NCBI GenBank assembly: GCA_000710935.1
Contig: BAYV01000109.1
Location: 186,001 to 250,000 of the forward strand
Direction of reading: 5' to 3'
Length of the DNA: 64,000 nt
DNA from: Iodidimonas nitroreducens
Lineage (GTDB): Bacteria > Pseudomonadota > Alphaproteobacteria > Sphingomonadales > Rhodothalassiaceae
Shown: positions 25,505-35,127 of the stretch, in pieces
How positions within the stretch are numbered: the stretch's first letter is position 1
Layout of the letters: each line of letters opens with the position of its first letter
Made by a program: the position numbers and the translations under genes
Notes under the pieces: generated by a model
Databases searched by the model: none
What the model was told of the DNA's origin: nothing
What the model saw: the letters and a program-made list of their open reading frames with translations, nothing else

Positions 25505-26611
25505 TCAGGCCTTTGCACCTTTTTGTCCGGTGCCATAAAGGGGGGGCGCGGTTTCATCCAGCGGCCAGCGCGGGCGGGCGGGGGCGGCCAGCCCATCATT
25601 TTGCCCCAATAAAAATCGTTCCAGCCCGGCCCATGCGATCATCGCACCATTATCGGTACACAGCCATGGCGGCGGGGCCATAAAGGAAAGGCCGCGCCCT
25701 TGGGCCAGCGTTTCAAGGCGCGATCTAAGGGTGGCATTGGCGGCCACCCCGCCCGCCACCACTAAAGTCGGGGCTTTGGGCCCACGGCTGTCGAGATAGC
25801 GGCTGATGGCATGATCGGTGCGATTGATCAGGCAATCGCCGATGGCGGCCTGAGTGGCGGCGGCCAGATCGTTGATATCGCGCTCATAAAGGCCACCCTG
25901 TTCGCTTTCCAGCCGCTCGGCACAGCGGCGGATGGCGGTTTTCAGGCCGGAAAAGCTGAAATTGCAGCCCGGCTGATCGGTCAGGGGGCGGGGCAGGGAA
26001 AAGCGGCCAATCTCTCCCTTCAGGGTGACCTCTCCCTTCAGGGCCGCCTGTTCAATCGCCGGGCCGCCGGGATAGCCCAGTCCCAGCAATTTCGCGGTTT
26101 TATCGAAAGCTTCGCCAGCGGCATCATCAATGGTCGATCCCAAACGCTCATAAGCGCCCACGCCATCAACGATCAGAAGCTGGCAATGGCCGCCCGAAAT
26201 CAGCAATAAAAGATAGGGAAAGGCGATGTCTGCGCACAAACGCGGCGATAAAGCATGGCCTTCCAGATGATTGATCGCGATGAAGGGCTTATTCGCCCCA
26301 AAGGCCAAAGCTTTCGCCGTCACCACCCCCACCATCACCCCGCCGATCAGCCCCGGCCCGGCGGTGGCGGCAATGGCATCGACATCGGCCAGCTTCATTT
26401 CGGCATCCAAAAGCGCCTTGCGGATCAGATGATCGAGATGATCGACATGGGCGCGGGCGGCGATTTCGGGCACCACCCCGCCATAAAGGGCATGGGCCTC
26501 GATCTGGCTCCACAGGGCATGGGATAAAATCCGCCGCTCCCCATCCACAAGGGCGGCAGCCGTTTCATCGCAGGATGTTTCGATGCCAAGGATGATCGGG
26601 GCTTTGGCCAT
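25505..26611 (-). CDS. tsaD: tRNA N6-threonylcarbamoyladenosine transferase TsaD
   Basis: TsaD transfers the threonylcarbamoyl group to A37 of ANN-decoding tRNAs, with TsaB and TsaE. The 368-residue product has the ASKHA-fold motifs: [15 protein letters not shown] at the N-terminus, iron-binding [18 protein letters not shown], and the late [13 protein letters not shown] and [11 protein letters not shown]. An 18-bp duplication (26013-26048) doubles an LKGE motif in the middle. It starts 54 bp from the divergent hemC. Confidence 0.96.
   Translation of the reverse strand: MAKAPIILGIETSCDETAAALVDGERRILSHALWSQIEAHALYGGVVPEIAARAHVDHLDHLIRKALLDAEMKLADVDAIAATAGPGLIGGVMVGVVTAKALAFGANKPFIAINHLEGHALSPRLCADIAFPYLLLLISGGHCQLLIVDGVGAYERLGSTIDDAAGEAFDKTAKLLGLGYPGGPAIEQAALKGEVTLKGEIGRFSLPRPLTDQPGCNFSFSGLKTAIRRCAERLESEQGGLYERDINDLAAATQAAIGDCLINRTDHAISRYLDSRGPKAPTLVVAGGVAANATLRSRLETLAQGRGLSFMAPPPWLCTDNGAMIAWAGLERFLLGQNDGLAAPARPRWPLDETAPPLYGTGQKGAKA
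26013..26048. repeat. 18-bp x 2 tandem repeat inside tsaD
   Basis: Two near-identical 18-bp units beginning TCTCCCTTCAGGG give the doubled [12 protein letters not shown] in TsaD. Frame is kept. Confidence 0.8.
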
Positions 26612-26665
26612 GGAAGAATACCGTTAAAAGCTGCACGAAGGCATGCGGGGCTGACATGCGCCGGA

Positions 26666-27670
26666 TTGACGGATGCTTTCGATACACGCTACACAGACTC
26701 TGTGCAACATGGCCTTAAAATCGGCACCCGCGGCAGCCCCCTCGCCCTTTGGCAGGCCCATGCCGTTCGCGATGCGCTTTTAGCCGCCCATCCCGCTTTG
26801 CAGCCGGATGCGGTGGAGATCGTCGTTTTCAAAACCAAAGGCGATGCGATCCTTGATCGCCCCTTGGCGGAAATCGGTGGCAAGGGCCTGTTTACGCAGG
26901 AACTTGAAGAAGCCCTGCTCGATGGCCGGATCGATTGTGCCGTTCATTCCACCAAGGATATGCCCACCAGCCTGCCTGAAGGCCTGGCGATCACCGCCTT
27001 TCTAAAACGCGAAGACCCCCGCGATGCCCTGATCAGCGCCCATGGCGGCGGGATCGATGCTCTGCCCCATGGGGCGATCGTGGGCACGGCGTCCTTGCGT
27101 CGGCAGGCCCAGCTTCTGGCGCTTCGCCCTGATCTCAAGGTGATCAGCTTTCGCGGCAATGTGGGCACCCGGCTGAAAAAGCTGGCTGCCGGGGCGGCAG
27201 ATGCCACCCTGCTCGCTTATGCGGGGATGAAGCGTTTGGGCCTTGCGGATAAAGCCACGGCCGTGCTGCCGGTGGATCAGCTTTTGCCCGCCCCGGCGCA
27301 AGGGGCGGTGTGTGTGGAAAGCCGGGCGGATGATCAGCGGATGAAGGATCGTCTCGCCCCCCTTGCCGATGCGGATACGACGCAGGCGGTTTTGGCCGAG
27401 CGGGCCTTTCTCGCGGCATTAGAGGGAAATTGCCGCACCCCGATTGCCGCTTATGCCCAGATCAGCGATGGCCAAATCCATCTGATCGGTCGGCTTTTGG
27501 GGCTGGATGGCCGCCAGTGTTTTGAAGACAGCATCAAGGGCCCGGCCAGTGATTCTGCGGCTTTGGGCTGGTCTTTGGGGAAAAGCGTGCGGGCCCGGGC
27601 GGGGGAGGATTTTCTCGCCCACATTGCCGATATCGGGCAAAATGATCAGCAAAAGGATGAAGCCGTCTGA
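26666..27670 (+). CDS. hemC: Porphobilinogen deaminase HemC
   Basis: HemC joins four porphobilinogen units into hydroxymethylbilane in heme and siroheme synthesis. The 334-residue frame shows IGTRGSPLALWQA, KTKGD, HSTKDMPT, GTASLRRQAQL, RGNVGTRLKKL and the dipyrromethane cofactor Cys in EGNCRTPIAAYA. No ATG is available at the right place: the given start is TTG 26666, and GTG 26702 just before HGLKIGTRG is an equally plausible choice; neither has a clear Shine-Dalgarno. It opens the hemC-hemD-mic60-hemY operon, divergent from tsaD. Confidence 0.93.
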   Translation: MTDAFDTRYTDSVQHGLKIGTRGSPLALWQAHAVRDALLAAHPALQPDAVEIVVFKTKGDAILDRPLAEIGGKGLFTQELEEALLDGRIDCAVHSTKDMPTSLPEGLAITAFLKREDPRDALISAHGGGIDALPHGAIVGTASLRRQAQLLALRPDLKVISFRGNVGTRLKKLAAGAADATLLAYAGMKRLGLADKATAVLPVDQLLPAPAQGAVCVESRADDQRMKDRLAPLADADTTQAVLAERAFLAALEGNCRTPIAAYAQISDGQIHLIGRLLGLDGRQCFEDSIKGPASDSAALGWSLGKSVRARAGEDFLAHIADIGQNDQQKDEAV

Positions 27671-27675
27671 AGATT

Positions 27676-28467
27676 GTGCTCACACGGCCAGTTTCCGATC
27701 AGCAGGTCTTGGCTGCCACTTTGCAGGCGATGGGCCATCAGGTGATCGCCGCGCCGGTGATGGAGGTGCATTGGCTGGCTGATGAGGATGATCGGCTCTG
27801 TGCTCGCCTGGCCGATCATCTGGCCGAGGCGCAGGGCCTGATCTTTACCAGCGGCAATGGCGTGCGGGCCCTGCAGCGCTGTCAGGTCATCGGCCAGCAA
27901 ACCATGGCCCTTCCGGTTTTCACCACGGGCACACGCACCGCTGATCTGGCCCGGGGGGCGGGATTTTCGCAGCTGCGGTCGGCTGATGGGGATGGTCAGG
28001 CTCTGGCCCATATGATCAGCCAGCAGTGTCAGCCCGCTGCCGGGGCGCTGGTGCATCCTTGTGGTGTGGTGCGGAAGGACGAACCGGCCCAAAGCCTTGC
28101 CGCCAATGGCTTTACCCTCCGCCAATTGCCGATCTATGATGCCCGGCCCGTGCCGGATCTGAGCGATGCGGCGGTTCGGGCCTTTGCCAAGGGCGACATC
28201 GATCTCGTCTTATTGTATTCTGCCCGCAGTGCCCGGTTGTTTTTCGATCAGATGGCCGCGTCCGGTCTTGATCGAGCGCTTCTGGCCGGGGTGGATGTGG
28301 GCTGTTTGAGCGATGATGTGGCTCATGCCGCAGAATGGGCAGCAGATGGGGGTAAAGGATCATCGGGGGAATCGGTCTGGCGGCATCGGATTATCGCCCG
28401 GCAGCCGGATGAAGCGTCTTTGCTGCGGGCTTTGACGGATTTTTACGACCAGCCATTTGGCGTTTAA
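27676..28467 (+). CDS. hemD: Uroporphyrinogen-III synthase HemD
   Basis: HemD cyclises hydroxymethylbilane to uroporphyrinogen III, the next step after HemC. The 263-residue protein starts LTRPVSDQQVLAATL and has GLIFTSGNGVRAL and the conserved C-terminal VLLYSARSARLF, as in this poorly conserved family. The start is a GTG at 27676; the codons before it (CTG-AAG-ATT) would give the more usual LKIVLTRP, so an even less usual start is possible. It begins 5 bp after the hemC stop. Confidence 0.9.
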   Translation: MLTRPVSDQQVLAATLQAMGHQVIAAPVMEVHWLADEDDRLCARLADHLAEAQGLIFTSGNGVRALQRCQVIGQQTMALPVFTTGTRTADLARGAGFSQLRSADGDGQALAHMISQQCQPAAGALVHPCGVVRKDEPAQSLAANGFTLRQLPIYDARPVPDLSDAAVRAFAKGDIDLVLLYSARSARLFFDQMAASGLDRALLAGVDVGCLSDDVAHAAEWAADGGKGSSGESVWRHRIIARQPDEASLLRALTDFYDQPFGV

Positions 28468-28485
28468 GGAAAAATAGGCGGGCTT

Positions 28486-29745
28486 ATGGTTGATCAAAAA
28501 CATGATGGCGATACCCCGGTGATCGATGGGGAGTTCAGCGAGGCCAAAGTGCACGATGCGGCGGATGCGCCCCGGGCGGGTGGTTCGGGCTTTCGCCGCC
28601 TGATGAAAGCTCTGCCCTGGCTGATCGCTTTGCTTTTGGCCTGTTTCATTGGCGGCCTTTTTGCGGCCCCCTTTGTTGAGCGGCAGATGGCCGCTTGGGG
28701 CTTGATGGCTGATGTTCCAGCGGAGGGGACGGGCCCGGCCCCAAATGCCATGGGGGCCGAAGATGTGGCGGATCGCCTTGCCGATCTGGAAATCACCCTG
28801 TCTGAGAAAACCACGCAATTAGAAAGCCTTGATCGCGCGATGCAGGCTGTGGCGCAGGAAAGCAGTGCGCTTTTGATGCGGCTGGCGGGATTGGAAGAGG
28901 ATGTGGCCGGGTTAAGGTCGCTTTTGGCGCAATCCGAAAGTGGGGTGATGGGGGCCTCTACGGCGCAGCTCGATGCTTTAAATGATGGATTGGCGGCCCT
29001 GCGCCAGTCGGATCGGCTGATCGAGGGCCGCTTGGCCGCTTTGGCATCGCGCTTGACCAGCCTTGAAGCGGTGGATCGCGGGGCGGGGGTCGGCTCACTG
29101 GCTTTGGCGGCCGAAGTGCTGGAATTGGGCCGCCGCATCGAGGGGGGGCAGCCCTATCAATCGGCCCTTTATGGGGTCGAGGCGGCCCTTGCGGCGCGCC
29201 CGGCGGCGGCGCAGGCGGGGCTTTATGCGCCCTTGTCGGAATTAAAGGCTCATGCCGATGGCGGGCTTCCCACCTTGGTGGAACTGCAAAAGCGCTTTGC
29301 CCAAAGGGTGCCGGATCTGGTGCGGCGGGCGGTGCAGATTGAAGCCGGTCCGGGCAATCCGAGCCCCGCTGACCCGGATGCCAACACAGCGCAAAGCGGC
29401 TGGTTTTCGTGGCTGAAGCGGTCGCTGGCTTCGGTGATCGTGGTGCGCCCAAGCGATCCGGGCCGGGTGGATGCCGAAAAAGGCGGACCGCTGGCGCTGA
29501 TTTCCAGGGCTGAAGCGGCGATGGATGCGGGGGATGTGGCGATGGCCGTTGCCCAGCTTTCGGCGCTGCCCGAAACTGTGCAGGCGGGGGTTGTTTCATG
29601 GCTTGAGGATGCCCGGGCTTTTGTGGCGGCGCGGGCGGCCTATGATCGGCTTCTGGCAGCTTTGCAGCCGGTTGATCCCCAAGCAGATTTCCGCGATCAG
29701 CCGGGGCCATCTGCGGCGGCTGAAACACCGGATGAAGGATTATGA
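28486..29745 (+). CDS. Mic60/mitofilin-like inner membrane protein (COG4223)
   Basis: A 419-residue protein with a cytoplasmic N-terminus, one transmembrane helix (about residues 42-64), a coiled coil (about 90-190) and a C-terminal helical mitofilin-like domain (about 195-400). It corresponds to the alphaproteobacterial ancestor of mitochondrial Mic60, which shapes membranes and tethers them to the outer membrane. The position between hemD and hemY is the conserved one for this family. It is very rich in Ala, Leu and Gly. Confidence 0.87.
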   Translation: MVDQKHDGDTPVIDGEFSEAKVHDAADAPRAGGSGFRRLMKALPWLIALLLACFIGGLFAAPFVERQMAAWGLMADVPAEGTGPAPNAMGAEDVADRLADLEITLSEKTTQLESLDRAMQAVAQESSALLMRLAGLEEDVAGLRSLLAQSESGVMGASTAQLDALNDGLAALRQSDRLIEGRLAALASRLTSLEAVDRGAGVGSLALAAEVLELGRRIEGGQPYQSALYGVEAALAARPAAAQAGLYAPLSELKAHADGGLPTLVELQKRFAQRVPDLVRRAVQIEAGPGNPSPADPDANTAQSGWFSWLKRSLASVIVVRPSDPGRVDAEKGGPLALISRAEAAMDAGDVAMAVAQLSALPETVQAGVVSWLEDARAFVAARAAYDRLLAALQPVDPQADFRDQPGPSAAAETPDEGL

Positions 29746-29752
29746 GCCGGTG

Positions 29753-31177
29753 ATGATCAGGTTTATCGTTTATCTGCTGCTGATCACTTTGGCCGCTTTT
29801 GCCATGGCCTGGTTTGCTGATCATCCCGGCGAACTGGGCATCAATTGGCTTGGTTATCGCGCCGATAGCTCGATGGCGGTTTTGGCCTTTGCCATGATTT
29901 TGGTGTTTTTTTTGGGCATGGCGGTGCAGCGGCTTCTGGTTTTTCTGGCGCGGGACCTGCCTTTTTCAAAAGAAAAGCGGGCCCGGCGTCGGGCGGAAAA
30001 GGGCTATGGCCTGCTCAATCAGGCGATGGTGGCTTTGGGATCGGGGGATGGCAAATCCGCCCGTGCTTTAAGCGACAAGGCCGTGCGCCTCCTTCCCGAA
30101 CAGCCCTTGACCCATATCATGGCGGCGGAAGCGGCCAAATTATCCGATGATGGGGATCGGGTGCGCCAGCATTATCAGGCGCTGCTTGATGATGATCTGG
30201 CGGCGTTTTTGGGTTTGCGCGGTTTGGTTTTGCAAGAACGGGCGGATGGCCATTCCGGCAAGGCCCGGGAACTGGCCCGCCGGGCTGTGGCTTTGCGGCC
30301 CAAAAGCCATTGGGCCTTGCGCACGCTGGTTGATTTTGCCGTGCAGGCCGCTGATTGGGACGAGGCTTTGGAGACTTTGGACAAGGCAAGCCGCGCCGGT
30401 GTTTATGATAAGGCCCAAAGCACACAGCATCGCGCCGCCCTGCTTTATTGTCAGGCGGTGGATGCCAATCTGGCCAATGATCAGCCCCACGCCCTGGAAT
30501 TGGCGCAGAAAGCAGCAGGCTTGCGGCCCGGGCTGCCCCCTGCGGTGGCTTTGGCGGCGCGGCTTCATCGTCAGGCCAATCAGAAAAAACAGGCCGAAAA
30601 GCATTTATTGGCGGGATGGGCAGCGCAGCCTCACCCCCTGCTTTTAAAGGAATGGCAGGCGCATTTCCCTACTGAAACCGCTTTTGCGCGCTTGCAGCGA
30701 ATCGAAAGATTGATCGCCAGCCAGCCCGATCATCTGGAAAGTCGCCTCGCCCTTGCTACGGCAGCGATGGGGGCTGAGCGCCCGGATCGTGCGATGGCGG
30801 CGCTGGAGCCGGTTTTGGAAAGCGGCGATCCGCGCATTGCTCTGCTGCGGGCGAGCCTGGCGGTCCGTGCCGAAGACGAGGATAATGGCCATCTGTGGCG
30901 CGAAAAAGCACAGCATGGCGTCCATCGCCCCTGCTGGCGCTGTGCTAATTGCGGCTTCACCCGGGATCGCTGGTTGCCTTTATGCCCGTCTTGTGCGGCT
31001 TTCGATCGCTTTGGCTGGCATGTGGTGCGCGGTGATGGCATGGCCCTGCCATCGGCCTCGGCCTCGGCCTCGGCGATCAGGATATGGGATGGATCATCGG
31101 GGGCCGGGCGGGCCGTTGATCGTATTGGCGATCAGCGTGATGACAAGCCCGATGACGGACCCAAGCGGGTGGATTGA
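29753..31177 (+). CDS. hemY: HemY-like TPR protein with C-terminal zinc ribbon
   Basis: A 474-residue inner membrane protein: two N-terminal hydrophobic segments (about residues 2-20 and 38-60), the HemY N domain, TPR-like helices (about 85-375), and a rubredoxin-like ribbon CWRCANCGF...PLCPSC (about 395-425) as in LapB and other alphaproteobacterial HemY proteins. ATG 29753 begins MIRFIVYLL, 7 bp after the Mic60-like stop. The last 40 residues are a polar tail with a four-unit TCGGCC repeat (31052-31075) giving SASASA. Its role in heme synthesis is inferred from gene position; it is not the protoporphyrinogen oxidase that shares the name. Confidence 0.88.
   Translation: MIRFIVYLLLITLAAFAMAWFADHPGELGINWLGYRADSSMAVLAFAMILVFFLGMAVQRLLVFLARDLPFSKEKRARRRAEKGYGLLNQAMVALGSGDGKSARALSDKAVRLLPEQPLTHIMAAEAAKLSDDGDRVRQHYQALLDDDLAAFLGLRGLVLQERADGHSGKARELARRAVALRPKSHWALRTLVDFAVQAADWDEALETLDKASRAGVYDKAQSTQHRAALLYCQAVDANLANDQPHALELAQKAAGLRPGLPPAVALAARLHRQANQKKQAEKHLLAGWAAQPHPLLLKEWQAHFPTETAFARLQRIERLIASQPDHLESRLALATAAMGAERPDRAMAALEPVLESGDPRIALLRASLAVRAEDEDNGHLWREKAQHGVHRPCWRCANCGFTRDRWLPLCPSCAAFDRFGWHVVRGDGMALPSASASASAIRIWDGSSGAGRAVDRIGDQRDDKPDDGPKRVD
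31052..31075. repeat. 6-bp x 4 tandem repeat inside hemY
   Basis: Four consecutive TCGGCC-type units (last one TCGGCG) encode a Ser-Ala run after the zinc ribbon. Frame is kept. Confidence 0.85.
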
Positions 31178-31258
31178 TCTTAGGGCTTGCGGGATCATCT
31201 TATGGTCACTATGTTGCGCCGCGCGCTGCTTTTGAAGGGCGGTGCGGGTTTGTCATGG

Positions 31259-31334
31259 GCCGCAATAGCTCAGTTGGTAGAGCACATCATTCGTAATGAT
31301 GGGGTCGGGGGTTCGAATCCCTCTTGCGGCACCA
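31259..31334 (+). tRNA. tRNA-Thr (anticodon CGT)
   Basis: A complete 73-base cloverleaf with encoded CCA. Acceptor arms GCCGCAA and TTGCGGC pair perfectly; the D stem is GCTC/GAGC, the anticodon stem CATCA/TGATG, and the T arm carries GGTTCGAATCC. The anticodon CGT is at 31292-31294 in loop TTCGTAA and reads ACG threonine codons. It stands alone between hemY and the binding-protein gene. Confidence 0.97.
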
Positions 31335-31480
31335 GTGACGGAAATATGGGCAGGATAGGCCAGAAAAACAAAGCGTGCCCGGCAGGCAATGAAATCCGGT
31401 GCGGCTGACCAGAGCCTCTTGTATTTATCATTTTTCAGATCAGATATGCGGATCAACCAATTCGGGGCTGATGATTAGTC

Positions 31481-32317
31481 ATGATGGACGAGGCCAGATC
31501 TTATTTCGATGCGCGCGGGCAGGTTTTTGCGCCCCATGAGGGAGCGGCGCGAATCGTGTCTTTGTCATCGGGCTTGACCGATCTTTTATTTGCTCTTGAT
31601 TTGGGCGAAAAACTGGTTGGCTGTACCGGAGATTGCGCCAAAAGCATGGATGGTCTGGTGGCCATTTCCAAGGTGGGTGAAATCGATGATCTTGATCTCA
31701 GGAAAATTGCCGATCTCAACCCCACCCATATTCTGGTGCATTTATCTGCAACCCCCCAGCCTGTGATTGATGCACTGGCTGCCGCCGACTTGCCGCTTTT
31801 GGCGGTGGATGTGCAGATGGTGCAGGATAATCTCGATCTTTATACCCTGCTTGGCGGGGTCTTTCAGGTGCCCACGGCGGCGGATAGCCTGGCCCGCCGG
31901 TTCGAAGCGGCGCAGGCGCGGGTGAAAATGGCCATGCGCGCAAAGTCCCTGCGCCGGGTGCTTTATCTGGATCAGGATAATCCCTATAAAACCATTGCCA
32001 AACAAAGCTATGCCGGTTCCCTGATGGCTCTGGCGCGGTTTGAACTGGTGGGGGCCCCAGATCAGTTTCAATCCGCTGATGATGCCGTGATCATAGAACC
32101 GGAAAGCCTTATTCTGGGTGTGGATCGGGTTCTGTTCAATGGCTCGCCCGCACGGTTCAAGCGGGCGCAGATCAAGGCTTTTGCCGAGCGCTATGAGGTG
32201 CCCCGCGCCAAGCTGATCCGGCTCGATCATGATCTGGCCGATCAATTCGGCGCCCGGGCCATCGATGTGATGGATGAACTCATCGCCCTGCGGGAAAAAG
32301 CAGATCGCGCAGATTGA
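31481..32317 (+). CDS. Orphan cobalamin/metal-binding periplasmic-type protein (BtuF-like) without signal peptide
   Basis: A 278-residue protein of the helical-backbone metal receptor fold. IVSLSSGLTDLLFALDLGEKLVGCTGDC at residues about 24-51 and the following VGEIDDLDLRKIADLNPTHILVH match BtuF/FepB-like binding proteins. There is no signal peptide or lipobox, and a stop codon lies just upstream in frame, so the start cannot be extended. No transporter genes are adjacent. It may be a cytosolic cobalamin- or metal-binding protein; ligand unknown. Confidence 0.78.
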   Translation: MMDEARSYFDARGQVFAPHEGAARIVSLSSGLTDLLFALDLGEKLVGCTGDCAKSMDGLVAISKVGEIDDLDLRKIADLNPTHILVHLSATPQPVIDALAAADLPLLAVDVQMVQDNLDLYTLLGGVFQVPTAADSLARRFEAAQARVKMAMRAKSLRRVLYLDQDNPYKTIAKQSYAGSLMALARFELVGAPDQFQSADDAVIIEPESLILGVDRVLFNGSPARFKRAQIKAFAERYEVPRAKLIRLDHDLADQFGARAIDVMDELIALREKADRAD

Positions 32318-32359
32318 TCAGACTGTTTCCGGCGTTCCACAAACCAAAAATTCCATATT

Positions 32360-32530
32360 TCAGAAATCGCTGGCGATCCCATTTTTTTCCCAATCGCCAA
32401 AGCGCGTCGGCTCGGGGCCTTTGGGGCCGCCCTTTTCCGGTTGCAGCTTCTGATTTTGCCTCGGCTTTTGCTCAGGATCATGGGTTTCATCGGGGATTTC
32501 GCTTGGGCTTTGGGTCTTTTGATCAGACAT
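32360..32530 (-). CDS. sdhAF4: Succinate dehydrogenase assembly factor 4 (DUF1674)
   Basis: A 56-residue protein with the invariant C-terminus GGPKGPEPTRFGDWEKNGIASDF-type motif of SdhAF4/DUF1674. SdhAF4 binds flavinated SdhA and helps it join SdhB, limiting oxidative damage. The N-terminal half is disordered, rich in Gln, Pro, Glu and Lys. The frame is open to 32623, but ATG 32530 gives the usual size. It is divergent from htpX; the pairing of DUF1674 and htpX is common in alphaproteobacteria. Confidence 0.9.
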   Translation of the reverse strand: MSDQKTQSPSEIPDETHDPEQKPRQNQKLQPEKGGPKGPEPTRFGDWEKNGIASDF

Positions 32531-32582
32531 GGGGGCGCGGCTCCGGATCAGATGTCGATGGGTGGGATGATCGGTGGATATT

Positions 32583-32621
32583 GATCCCCGATCGCTCTCT
32601 CCCCACATAGGGATCGGGATC
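32583..32621. promoter_or_regulatory. Inverted repeat between sdhAF4 and htpX
   Basis: GATCCCCGATC and GATCGGGATC form a 10-bp dyad with one extra base, 18 bp apart, in the 146-bp divergent promoter region. It could be an operator or a leader hairpin of htpX. GATC is very common in this genome, so chance is not excluded. Confidence 0.3.
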
Positions 32622-32676
32622 ATCGGATACCAGTTTTTTCCTGATTTCGATCATTTGAGAAGGGGTTTGCTGCGCG

Positions 32677-33681
32677 ATGAACATCTTTAGAACCGGCCTA
32701 TTGCTGGCAGCCATGACCGGGCTTTTTCTGGCCGTGGGCTTTTTGCTCGGCGGTACCGGCGGCATGATCATGGCGCTTTTACTGGCCATTGGTTTGAATG
32801 GCTTTGCTTATTGGAATTCCGATCAGCTGGTGCTGAAAATGCAGGGGGCCCGCCCGGTTAGCGCCCAAGAAGCCCCCCAACTTTATCGGATCGTTTCGCA
32901 TCTGGCGCGGCGGGCCGATCTGCCAATGCCCAAAATCTATCTGGTGGATCAGGATCAGCCCAATGCCTTTGCCACCGGGCGCGATCCCGATCATGCCGCT
33001 GTGGCCGCCACCACCGGGCTTTTGCGCCTGCTTGATGAAGATGAAATCGAAGGCGTGATGGCCCATGAACTGGCCCATATCAAGCATCGCGATACCCTGA
33101 TCATGACCCTGACCGCAGTGGTGGCCGGGGCGATTTCGATGCTGGCCAATTTTGCCCTGTTTTTTGGTGGCAATCGCGATCAGCCTTTGGGTTTTGCGGG
33201 GGTGATTTTATTGATGATCTTTGCCCCCATGGCCGCCATGCTGGTGCAAATGGCGATCAGCCGCACCCGTGAATATGCTGCTGATCGGGGCGGGGCTGGA
33301 ATATCGGGCAAGCCCTTGGCTTTGGCCAGTGCCTTGAATAAATTGCAGCAAGGGGCGCGGCAAATTCGCAATGGCGCCGCTGAATCCAATCCCGCTACGG
33401 CGCATCTGTTTATCATCAATCCTTTGTCGGGCGAAAAGATGGACAGCCTGTTTTCCACCCATCCGGCCGCCCAAAATCGCATTGCCGCCCTTGAGGCGAT
33501 GGCGGGGTCGGTGGGCTTGCCTCCATCCGCCGCGCAAAAGTCCCGGCCTCGCACGGCACCGGTATCTGCGGGCCCGGTCAAAACTTCGGTACCCATCAGC
33601 CGCCCCGAACCGGCGCAAAGGGAAAAACAGCCTCGCCGCATCCGGCGCTCCAGCGTGCCCTCATCGGGGCCACGCGATTGA
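32677..33681 (+). CDS. htpX: HtpX-like membrane zinc metalloprotease
   Basis: HtpX degrades damaged inner membrane proteins. The 334-residue product has two N-terminal membrane helices (residues 5-45), the zinc site HELAH (His 130, Glu 131, His 134), further membrane helices (about 143-195) and the third ligand in SRTREYAAD. The C-terminal 55 residues are a basic, Pro/Ser-rich tail not needed for catalysis. It opens the rsmB-rpe-heparinase-purH gene run. Confidence 0.94.
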   Translation: MNIFRTGLLLAAMTGLFLAVGFLLGGTGGMIMALLLAIGLNGFAYWNSDQLVLKMQGARPVSAQEAPQLYRIVSHLARRADLPMPKIYLVDQDQPNAFATGRDPDHAAVAATTGLLRLLDEDEIEGVMAHELAHIKHRDTLIMTLTAVVAGAISMLANFALFFGGNRDQPLGFAGVILLMIFAPMAAMLVQMAISRTREYAADRGGAGISGKPLALASALNKLQQGARQIRNGAAESNPATAHLFIINPLSGEKMDSLFSTHPAAQNRIAALEAMAGSVGLPPSAAQKSRPRTAPVSAGPVKTSVPISRPEPAQREKQPRRIRRSSVPSSGPRD

Positions 33682-33694
33682 GGCTGTTGTGATT

Positions 33695-33726
33695 GAGGCT
33701 TGAAATCGAGGCTTGAAATCGAGGCT
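33695..33726. repeat. 13-bp x 2.5 tandem repeat after htpX
   Basis: Two perfect GAGGCTTGAAATC units and a partial third stand between htpX and rsmB; a related GATTGAGGCT lies just before. The unit is not a multiple of three, as expected for non-coding DNA. Confidence 0.85.
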
Positions 33727-33762
33727 GGCAATCGGTGCGGCTTTCCATCATAGTCCGCCGCC

Positions 33763-35127
33763 ATGCAAGACAGCCTCGCTCCGCGCCGATTGGCGCTCGC
33801 CATTCTCGATCATGTATTGAACCGCCGTCAAACCCTTGATCTTGCGGTTGATGCGGCATTGAAAACATGGCCGATGGGTGGCCTTGATCGCGCATTCGCC
33901 CGGATGATCGCCACCCGCACCCTGCGTTATCTTGGTTTCATCGATCATCTTCTCGATGATTTTCTAACCGAAGGGGTGCCCGAAAAATGCCGCTATGCCG
34001 ATCTGGTTTTGCGCGCCGGTCTGGCTCAGCTTTTGTTCATGGATGTGGCCGATCATGCGGCGGTGGATTGCAGCGTCGCCTTGATCGGCGGATCAAAACA
34101 CCGGGCGGATCGCGGCATGAAGCCGGTGGTGAATGCGCTTTTGCGCAGGGTGGCGCGCGAACGCCCTGATATTCTGGCGCGGCTTGAAGCTGATCCCGCC
34201 CTTGTTCTGCCGCCCTGGCTGGCTTATCGCTGGCGGCAGGCTTATGGCGATGCAGCCCTTGCTGCCATGGCCCGTATTCTGGTGGCCGAACCCCCCCTTG
34301 ATCTCAGCCTGCGCAATCCCGCCGATGGCCCGGCTTTATGCGCGGAATGGGGGGATGCCGGTCATGCCGCCACCCCGATCGCGCTGATGGCCGATGAGGA
34401 TGCACAGTCTTTTGCCAGCATCAGATTGGCACAGAGCACCGATGTCACCGGCCTGCCGGGCTTTGATGCCGGGCGTTTCTGGGTGCAGGATGTGGCGGCA
34501 TCCCTGCCCGCCCGGCTTTTGCCCCCCGGCCCTGCTATTGATTTATGTGCTGCACCGGGTGGGAAAACCCTGCAATTGGCGGCCCGCGCGGCGGCAGGCG
34601 CCAAGCCCGCCGATCTTCTGGCGATTGATCGATCCGCCCGGCGGCTTGGCTTGTTGCGGCAAAATCTGGCGCGCACCGGCCTTGCGGCCGAGATTGCCGT
34701 GGCCGATGCCACAAGCTTTATCCCCGATCATCCGCCCGCAGCCGTGCTTTTGGATGCGCCCTGTTCCTCCACCGGCACCCTGCGCCGCCATCCCGATATC
34801 GGCTGGCTGAAGGGCCCGGCGGATATTCATAAGCTGGTGGATCTGCAAAAGCGCATTCTTGATCATGTGGCATCCATCCTCGCCCCCGATGGGGTGATCC
34901 TTTATTGCGTGTGTTCTTTGGAGCCCGAAGAAGGCGAAGATCAGGCGCGCGATTTTCTCACCCGCCATGGCGATTTTCGCAGGCTGCCGATCCGGGCGGA
35001 AGATCTGCCCGGCCTTTCTCAGGCGATCAACGATGCGGGGGAAGTGCGCACCCGGCCCGATCATTGGGGGGCGCGTGGCGGCATGGATGGTTTTTTCATT
35101 GCCCGCCTGCAAAAGACAGGTCCATAG
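33763..35127 (+). CDS. rsmB: 16S rRNA (cytosine967-C5)-methyltransferase RsmB
   Basis: A 454-residue enzyme: an N-terminal NusB-like RNA-binding domain (about residues 5-150) and a SAM-dependent m5C methyltransferase. Motifs seen are DLCAAPGGKTLQLA (SAM loop), DAPCSSTGTLRRHPDIGW (with one of the two catalytic Cys), and LYCVCSLEPEEGEDQ (the second Cys). Its TAG stop codon at 35125-35127 is the first three bases of the inverted-repeat element that follows. Confidence 0.95.
   Translation: MQDSLAPRRLALAILDHVLNRRQTLDLAVDAALKTWPMGGLDRAFARMIATRTLRYLGFIDHLLDDFLTEGVPEKCRYADLVLRAGLAQLLFMDVADHAAVDCSVALIGGSKHRADRGMKPVVNALLRRVARERPDILARLEADPALVLPPWLAYRWRQAYGDAALAAMARILVAEPPLDLSLRNPADGPALCAEWGDAGHAATPIALMADEDAQSFASIRLAQSTDVTGLPGFDAGRFWVQDVAASLPARLLPPGPAIDLCAAPGGKTLQLAARAAAGAKPADLLAIDRSARRLGLLRQNLARTGLAAEIAVADATSFIPDHPPAAVLLDAPCSSTGTLRRHPDIGWLKGPADIHKLVDLQKRILDHVASILAPDGVILYCVCSLEPEEGEDQARDFLTRHGDFRRLPIRAEDLPGLSQAINDAGEVRTRPDHWGARGGMDGFFIARLQKTGP

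Noticed and set aside
26612-26665. A stronger start codon for hemC
   Set aside because: The ATGs in this gap are out of frame; only TTG 26666 or GTG 26702 are in frame, so the start stays uncertain.
31187-31408. Open frame of 73 codons on the plus strand
   Set aside because: It is the translation of the tRNA-Thr gene and its flanks and has no Shine-Dalgarno.
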